Positions 58,846 through 64,000 of a DNA stretch of 64,000 bases are shown here, piece by piece. Below the pieces are notes generated by a model. It saw nothing but the letters and a program-made list of their open reading frames with translations. It ran no database searches and was not told the origin of the DNA. The DNA comes from Mytilus trossulus (lineage: Eukaryota > Mollusca > Bivalvia > Mytilida > Mytilidae). Position 1 is the stretch's first letter, and every line of letters starts with the position of its first letter. The DNA is taken from positions 59,915,166-59,979,165 of the forward strand of contig NC_086376.1 of the NCBI RefSeq assembly GCF_036588685.1, written 5' to 3'. Position numbers and translations under genes: made by a program.

Positions 58846-59412
58846 ATTTAACAGCAACTTTAAAGCGTTAAAATCAACTTCAACTCGTTAAAAGATATTG
58901 GAATGCGTTTAAAACTATTTTAACGCGTTAAAAGGTACTTTAACGCGTTAAAAGTTACTTTAACGCGTTAATAGTAATTTTAACGCGTTAAATATAACTT
59001 TAACGCATTAATAGCAATTTTAACGCGTTTACAGCAATTTTAACATTTAAATAGCAATTTTAACGCGATAAAAGAAACTTTAACGCGTTAATAGCAATTT
59101 TAACGCGATAAAAGAAACTTTTACGCGTTAAAAGAAACTTTCACTCGTTAAAAGATGCTGGAACGCGTTAAAAGTTACTTTAACGCGTTAAAAGTTACTT
59201 TAACGCGTTAAAAGTTACTTTAACGCGTTAAAAGTTAATTTAACGCGTTAAAAGTTAATTTAACGCGTTAAAAGTTACTTTAACGCGTTAATAGTAATTT
59301 TAACGCGATAAAAGAAACTTTAACGCGTTAAAAGAAACTTTAACGCGTTAAAAGAAACTTTATCGCGTTAAAAGAAACTTTAACGCGGAAAAAGCAATTT
59401 TAACGCGTTAAA
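58843..59412. repeat. AACGCGTT palindrome array 2
   Basis: About 28 units of 20 bp in one register. The consensus is TTTAACGCGTTAAAAGTTAC or ...AAAGAAAC, with fourteen exact TAACGCGTTA cores from 58921. It ends 117 bp before the ATG of the exon at 59529. Confidence 0.92.
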
Positions 59413-59479
59413 AAAATCATATTAGACTAAGCATTTAAGTCTATTTTCAGAAGTTATAACGATTTTAGATTTTAGTGAT

Positions 59480-59528
59480 TAACCAATGAGGAAAGCTGAC
59501 ACATTCATTGCTAAATTACTCTTCTGAG
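59480..59528 (+). promoter_or_regulatory. Candidate core promoter (CCAAT, YY1/TISU-like start)
   Basis: ACCAATGAG lies about 40-45 bp upstream of the start codon, and the start codon context GAGATGGCGGTC resembles the YY1 site and the TISU element of genes with very short 5' leaders. No TATA box. Confidence 0.4.
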
Positions 59529-59635
59529 ATGGCGGTCGCAGAAGTTGCTTCCAATGTTAGAACACTATTGGCCTCATTACGGTCAAATTACCGACCAGAA
59601 GATGAAGAAGATGTGACCGGCAATATATCTCTTGG
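59529..59635 (+). CDS. First coding exon of an unrecognised gene
   Basis: From ATG 59529 an open frame gives 35 codons and 2 bases, then a donor (GG then GTAAAA). The peptide starts MAVAEVASNVRTLLASLRSN and continues with YRPEDEEDVTGNISLG. It has the look of a conserved cytoplasmic or nuclear protein N-terminus, with a helix followed by an acidic linker. I cannot name it. Exon-like copies downstream (60074, 60645, 60783) are candidates for exon two, but their phases do not give a clean continuation. The gene should extend to the right beyond the window. Confidence 0.6.
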
Positions 59636-59639
59636 GTAA

Positions 59640-60850
59640 AAATAATGATAAAAATTACATAATCTATGTTAATTTTGGTATACAACAAACATACATCAGA
59701 TGCAACTTTGACCTTGGAAAAGGGGGACTCAAACCCTTTTAATCCACAAAAAAAATGTTTTGAGTTGAAATAGAGACTAAGATTCGCGATTTGTTTGCAA
59801 AGCTCCCCTTCTTTGTGGAGAAAAAATGATGTTGAAATAACCAGAAATCTTTTTTTCTGAGTAGGCCTACTTCACTACTTGACCGCGTGACTTTTAAAAT
59901 GGTCTTATCACCCTTATTAGTCAGTTATTCCCCCTATTTTATTTATTTGCGTTGTTAAATAATTTCTTTTGCAAATAGTCTCATTCAGAGGGTTATGTTG
60001 TCTGATGAAAAGAAATAAAACAAAATAAACCATAAAAATAATTATTTTGTTTTTTTACTTTTTAAAATACAAGGTCTTCTTTCACGTCCGCGTCTTGTGA
60101 TTTGTATGGAGCGCAAACTATCAACTTTTAATGGTAACTTCGATATTTTTTCATTAAGGATGGTCGCTTGTCATGTTTTGGAATTTATATATCAAATTTT
60201 CGTGATCCTCTAGTTATATCAATTTAAATGCCTAAAAAATTGTTTGCCTATTGGCCCCGTTTTTCTTTTAGTGTTTTCGAGAACAATTATATACATTGCA
60301 ACAAACATACATTGTATGCAATATGACTTTTCAGAAAAAGGGGGAATCAGCCCTTTCGTAACACATTTTGAGATTGATTAAGAGACTTACACTCGCAATC
60401 TAATTGAATTGCTCCCCATTTAGTTGTGTGAAAAAAACCCAGTGCTTATTTGGTTTCAAAAAGGGGGGTCTTCCGAACCTCCCGACCCCCCTGGCTACGG
60501 ATATGAACCCTTATCTGATATCAGTCTGTTATTACCTCTATTTTATTTCACTGCACTGTTAAGATATTTATGTTGCAAATTAATCAAAAGAAACTAAACA
60601 ATTTAACTTGTAATACTTTTGTTTGTTAACTTTTAAAAATGTAGTTCTTCTTTTACGTCCGCGTTTTTATCAGTATGGAACGCCAACTATCATCTATTGT
60701 CTTTAATGGTATCCCTGTAACAAAAGAAACTAAACAATTAAATAATCCATTCCTTTGTTTGTTAACTTTTCAAAAAATGTAGGTCTTCTTTCACGTCCGC
60801 GTTTTTCGACCAGTATGGATCGCAAACTACCAACTATTGTCTTTGATGGT
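59640..60850 (+). repeat. Diverged tandem duplication of about 580 bp with exon-like core
   Basis: The order of matching pieces in 59740-60133 (GCTCCCCTTC, TCAGTTATTCCCCCTATTTT, GGTCTTCTTTCACGTCCGCG) recurs in 60350-60708 and its last part again at 60750-60848. The core, bordered by AG and GT, is at 60074-60133, 60645-60708 and 60783-60848. More worn echoes lie near 60935 and 61125. Confidence 0.6.
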
Positions 60851-61216
60851 AACATTAATTGCATTTTTTCATTAGATAGAAATGTAATCTATCAATTCAT
60901 AAATGCACTCCTTACAAAACACAAGTGTCTTGTCCCTCGTCCGCAATATTTCTATGTCTATGGAGCGCCAAAATATCAAATGTTGATTGTAATGTTTATT
61001 TCTATTGTTTGCCTCTATTTTAAATGGAAAAAAAAAACAACAATCAAAACAAACAATTGACCAACGTTTCTGTTGTGTTCACAACATTTAACTGTATTCC
61101 TTTATTTTTAACACAGTTATCTATGCAAAGCCAAAATATCAATCATTGACGGAACTAATTACCTACTCTTTTGGTCTATTTTACACCCAAATTATGAACG
61201 GCCAATTGTTGACTTG
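60851..61216. other. No gene recognised
   Basis: Contains the last echoes of the duplication to the left. The open frame 60755-61060 runs across these repeats and shows no motif. Confidence 0.35.
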
Positions 61217-61785
61217 CGTTAAAGTCATATGAAACCTGAAACTTAAAAAAAAGCATATATTTTCTTTAACACAATGGATTGCTTTCATTATTAAATGTAT
61301 GTACATATACCTTTTCCACCAAAAAATTGTTTAATTTGTCCTTTTCAGGAGAAGCTTACTTTTTTAATTGCTTCCTTTCCGGAAGCAATTCGCCGACATA
61401 TTTTCCGTATTCAAAGTTAGCATGACCCGTCTTGTAAAAATCAGACCCGATGATCGCAATATGCACAGATCCGTCATTGACTCACTACAATAAACTAGTA
61501 TCTAATTGTACATGTCAACACGTACTCAAAATCCATGCTTTTTGTTGATTGTTTACAAACTGGTGACAATCGTTTAACTTCGTCTTCAAAACACGAACTT
61601 AAATAAGTATTACCTGCCACAACAACTCTGACCGAGTGAAAAAAAATGACGATTCTACGAAATTTATGCGCAAAAAATTATAAAATTGTGAACAGAATAC
61701 TAAGTTTATGATAGATGTATGCAGTGGTTCAATAATTGGATTAACATTATTTTTCACTGGTCACTCGTTTCATATGGCTTTAACG
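61217..61785. mobile_element. MITE with CGTTAAAGNCATATGAAAC ends
   Basis: 569 bp between CGTTAAAGTCATATGAAAC and its inverse GTTTCATATGGCTTTAACG (one mismatch in 19). Inside, AATTGCTTCC and GGAAGCAATT form a perfect 10-bp hairpin at about 61365-61390. No coding sequence. Confidence 0.7.
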
Positions 61786-62079
61786 TGGTTTTGGTGTATG
61801 TGTCCAAGGGAATGTGTTAATTCTGGGTCATTCTTTGCTAAATAACAAGTGTTATTTAAATTTGTTCTAGAAGGTACTTAAGGATGTTCATAGGGGAAAT
61901 TTTTAAATCAAGAATTTGGAATTGAAATAGCACTAGTTAAGGAACAACAATAATCTAAATATTTATAGGTGATGGGGCTCCTTTCGAGAAACTTGAGCTT
62001 TAAAAAATGGCGGGAAAAGGCTGGCTCGAACTTTAACCGTATTTTTGCATTACTATTATTTGGGTTTAAAGTAGTGTTG
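61786..62079. other. No gene recognised
   Basis: Featureless AT-rich DNA. Confidence 0.3.
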
Positions 62080-62105
62080 TAAACGGTTAACCGGTTAACC
62101 GTTTA
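62080..62105. repeat. 26-bp perfect palindrome
   Basis: AAACGGTTAACC and its mirror GGTTAACCGTTT with T and A outside. The phrase ACGGTTAACCGG is, from memory, a frequent end of hAT-like elements. No partner end was located. Confidence 0.8.
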
Positions 62106-62352
62106 AACGACCGAATACCAAAAACGCTCCCCGGTTAACAGATTTTTTTTCCAATTTTTATAGAATTGATATACATTTGTATTTGAAATTATTAAATAGT
62201 TATGTTTTCTCTTAAAGTTGTCGTCGTGTTAATTAATTTGACAGATGAATTGTCCAGTATATTGATTGCTATTGTTAATTCAAAAATATAAAATTGATTA
62301 GAACTTGTCTCTCCGCTCGTGGCAAGATCATAAGGAAACATAATTAGTATAC

Positions 62353-62520
62353 ATGATCCGCAGCACTTATACAATAGACCCGTACGAGTTTGTCAGCAAA
62401 GGGTTAAAAGGAGGATATGGTATCCTCGTTTACAACGAGGCCGAACTGAACTATTGCCGGCTGGACAGACTGGATAGCACGTATCCCCTTGACCCGTACG
62501 AGTTAGTCAGGAAAGGGTAA
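62353..62520 (+). CDS. Small open frame with an internally repeated DPYE motif
   Basis: 55 codons from ATG. The start (STYTIDPYEFVSKG) is echoed at the end (STYPLDPYELVRKG), with GGYGILVYNEAELNYCRL between. A third related stretch at 62646-62755 has a stop in the same place of the motif (GRG-stop type change) but otherwise reads GGYGILVYNEVELTYCRL. The peptide looks like real protein, so this may be a piece of an expanded protein family or a mobile element. No family recognised. Confidence 0.4.
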   Translation: MIRSTYTIDPYEFVSKGLKGGYGILVYNEAELNYCRLDRLDSTYPLDPYELVRKG

Positions 62521-62760
62521 GGTGGGTACCCTGGTATATCACTTATTTGAAATGAACTTTTTTCCGGCTGGCCAAACAAAGTGATTCTCCACGTGGGTAA
62601 TGATACCAAAGGTAGAAGTACTTATTGCCTTTAAAATGATTCATAACACTTATACAATAGACCCGTACGAGTTTGTCAGCAGAGGGTAAAAAGGGGGATA
62701 TGGTATTCTCGTTTACAACGAAGTCGAACTGACCTATTGCCGGCTGGGTAACCTAAGAGA
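62362..62760 (+). repeat. Three related units with GACCCGTACGAGTT
   Basis: Units start near 62362, 62487 and 62646. The first and third are close (CACTTATACAATAGACCCGT, then CTCGTTTACAACGA, then TATTGCCGGCTGG), while the middle one is shorter and more diverged. Confidence 0.75.
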
Positions 62761-62770
62761 TTCTTCACAA

Positions 62771-64000
62771 CCAATCTAAGTATTTACAGATATGCAAGTG
62801 ATATAAGAATTATGGATTATTAGCAACGATTGAGCAAAACCCTTTGACTCGTCTTCTATCGATGTGTTCTATCAAAAATAGTTACGTTATAGTAAAAATT
62901 TGAGAATGCATTCAACATTCATATTAATCCCGAAATGTCTGACAATTGACATTGCTATTTCTGTCTGTGAAAGTCATAAGAACAAAGTATGATTCGTAGT
63001 TACTTCTCTTAATTTCGGGTTCATATCAACTAAGCATAAGTATGGGTTTCGTCTTTTTTTTCATTTCAAATGTCTAAACACAAATTGTAGGTTTCAACAG
63101 TTCAGGCAATCAACAAACCTAACCAAAAGGAAGAAAAAGTACCCTACATATACATTTATGGTTGTCTGCCTAGACGATCCAGATAGAATGAAAAGTAGTC
63201 CTGGACTACTTAAACTTTTAAGTAAGAAATCATTAGGTAAGTTAAAGCTTTAAGATATCATATATATTAATTAGAAATGATTGTTATAAAAAATAACATC
63301 TTCTAGAGGACTGCCAGATCATTATTTCGTACGAATAAAAGAATAAGAAGATGTGGTGTAGTTGCCAATGATTCAACTTTCCAATCAAGACCAAATGTCG
63401 TTGGTGTAAAATTAATCAGTTATGTGTCACAGGACGGTCTTCAACCATAGAGCTTGCAAAGAAAAGTCACCTATAAATTGTACAAAAATATTTCCTATTA
63501 ACAACATCAAAGTTAGTTCACGGGTGTCATTCGGTTTATCGAGAGAAATTAGCGTGAAAGAATATCTAACGGCGGTCAAGTATTGAGCGACAATTGTTAA
63601 AGTTCTGGTGGTCGTGAAAGACATTTAATCGAGAAGACATATAAAAGGTCAAAACATATTCTAATAAAATTAATTACACAGACAAATTTACGACAAAATA
63701 AAACTGTCTTTCAAAATGGTTCAACATTATGATCAGTATTTCAGAATATCCAGTTTTTAAAGTACATAGTTATTACAAAACAACAAAAGGCAGATTGCTT
63801 CTCGACATTTCAATGACATAGAAAATGTAAAAAAACATGATTTTTTTCACAAATTCGACTAGAAACCTACTTTAATAAAAATAAGGGCATTCTGTTTAAA
63901 TTAATCAAATGGTTCTTATAGTTATTTTGTATAAACATAATATGAAACTTGGTAAATGAAGAACTAATTACACAAAAATGGATTTTTTGGATCGTGAAAG
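62771..64000. other. No gene recognised
   Basis: AT-rich. An M1 end in reverse (AAGAAGATGTGGTGTAGTTG) is at about 63345-63400. The open frame at 63427-63624 (-) has no motif. Confidence 0.4.

Noticed and set aside
55330..59412. Origin or iteron array of a replicon
   Set aside because: The 20-bp iterated palindromes resemble iterons, but the surroundings are a metazoan chromosome with spliced genes and no replication protein.

Overview
The window looks like nuclear DNA of a bivalve mollusc, most likely a mussel (Mytilus or a close relative). It is AT-rich, has GT-AG introns, and is packed with short interspersed repeats. Several of these I recognise from memory as mussel or bivalve families, for example the one ending in CATTGGCAATCATACC and the one starting TAGCTCACCTGGCC. 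This assignment rests on recall, not on a search.

Genes. (1) 362-7779 (+) carries the 3' seven exons of DCP2, the mRNA decapping enzyme: an intact Nudix box, the helix after it, and the conserved C-terminal segment ending in a stop. The exons join in frame into 411 codons, and the N-terminal exons lie to the left of the window. (2) 51809-51973 (-) is the last coding exon of a NUDT12-like NADH pyrophosphatase / NAD-cap hydrolase. (3) 59529-59635 (+) is the first coding exon of a gene I do not recognise. (4) 55010-55310 with 54624-54667 (-) models a small spliced basic-protein gene. (5) Isolated exon-like segments lie at 23208-23282 (-) and 26809-26873 (-). (6) 15514-16850 (-) is a frameshifted, 5'-truncated TRIM/NHL-like pseudogene. 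A decayed LINE reverse transcriptase (45181-45857, -), a LINE 3' end (about 58365-58845, -), a hAT transposase C-terminus (38323-38748, +) and an SGNH-hydrolase tail (54738-54923, +) make up the rest of the recognisable protein-coding sequence.

Layout. 1-7.8 kb is DCP2, with a tRNA-type SINE and three DNA-transposon insertions in its introns. 8-15 kb is nested bivalve repeats, 15.5-17.5 kb the TRIM pseudogene and an unknown ORF, and 18-27 kb repeat-rich DNA. 27.8-39.9 kb is the most unusual part: three 1.17-kb tandem copies, then a 4.2-kb array of about 50 units of 86 bp. Read on the minus strand, every unit has the form of a 27-nt exon with a consensus acceptor and donor and a 59-nt intron. 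The array is flanked on both sides by copies of another exon-like block. 36-50 kb holds nested transposons, two of them (38114-38922 and 46107-47427) with clear terminal inverted repeats and target-site duplications. 51.8-64 kb has the NUDT12-like exon, two arrays of a 20-bp repeat built on the palindrome TTTAACGCGTTAAA, each directly upstream of a divergently oriented first exon, and further small repeat families.

The main candidates for something undescribed are the 86-bp micro-exon-like array at 31453-35690 and the paired AACGCGTT arrays at 55330-55743 and 58843-59412. In DCP2, two partial exon duplications are worth checking; one creates an in-frame alternative acceptor inside the Nudix region.
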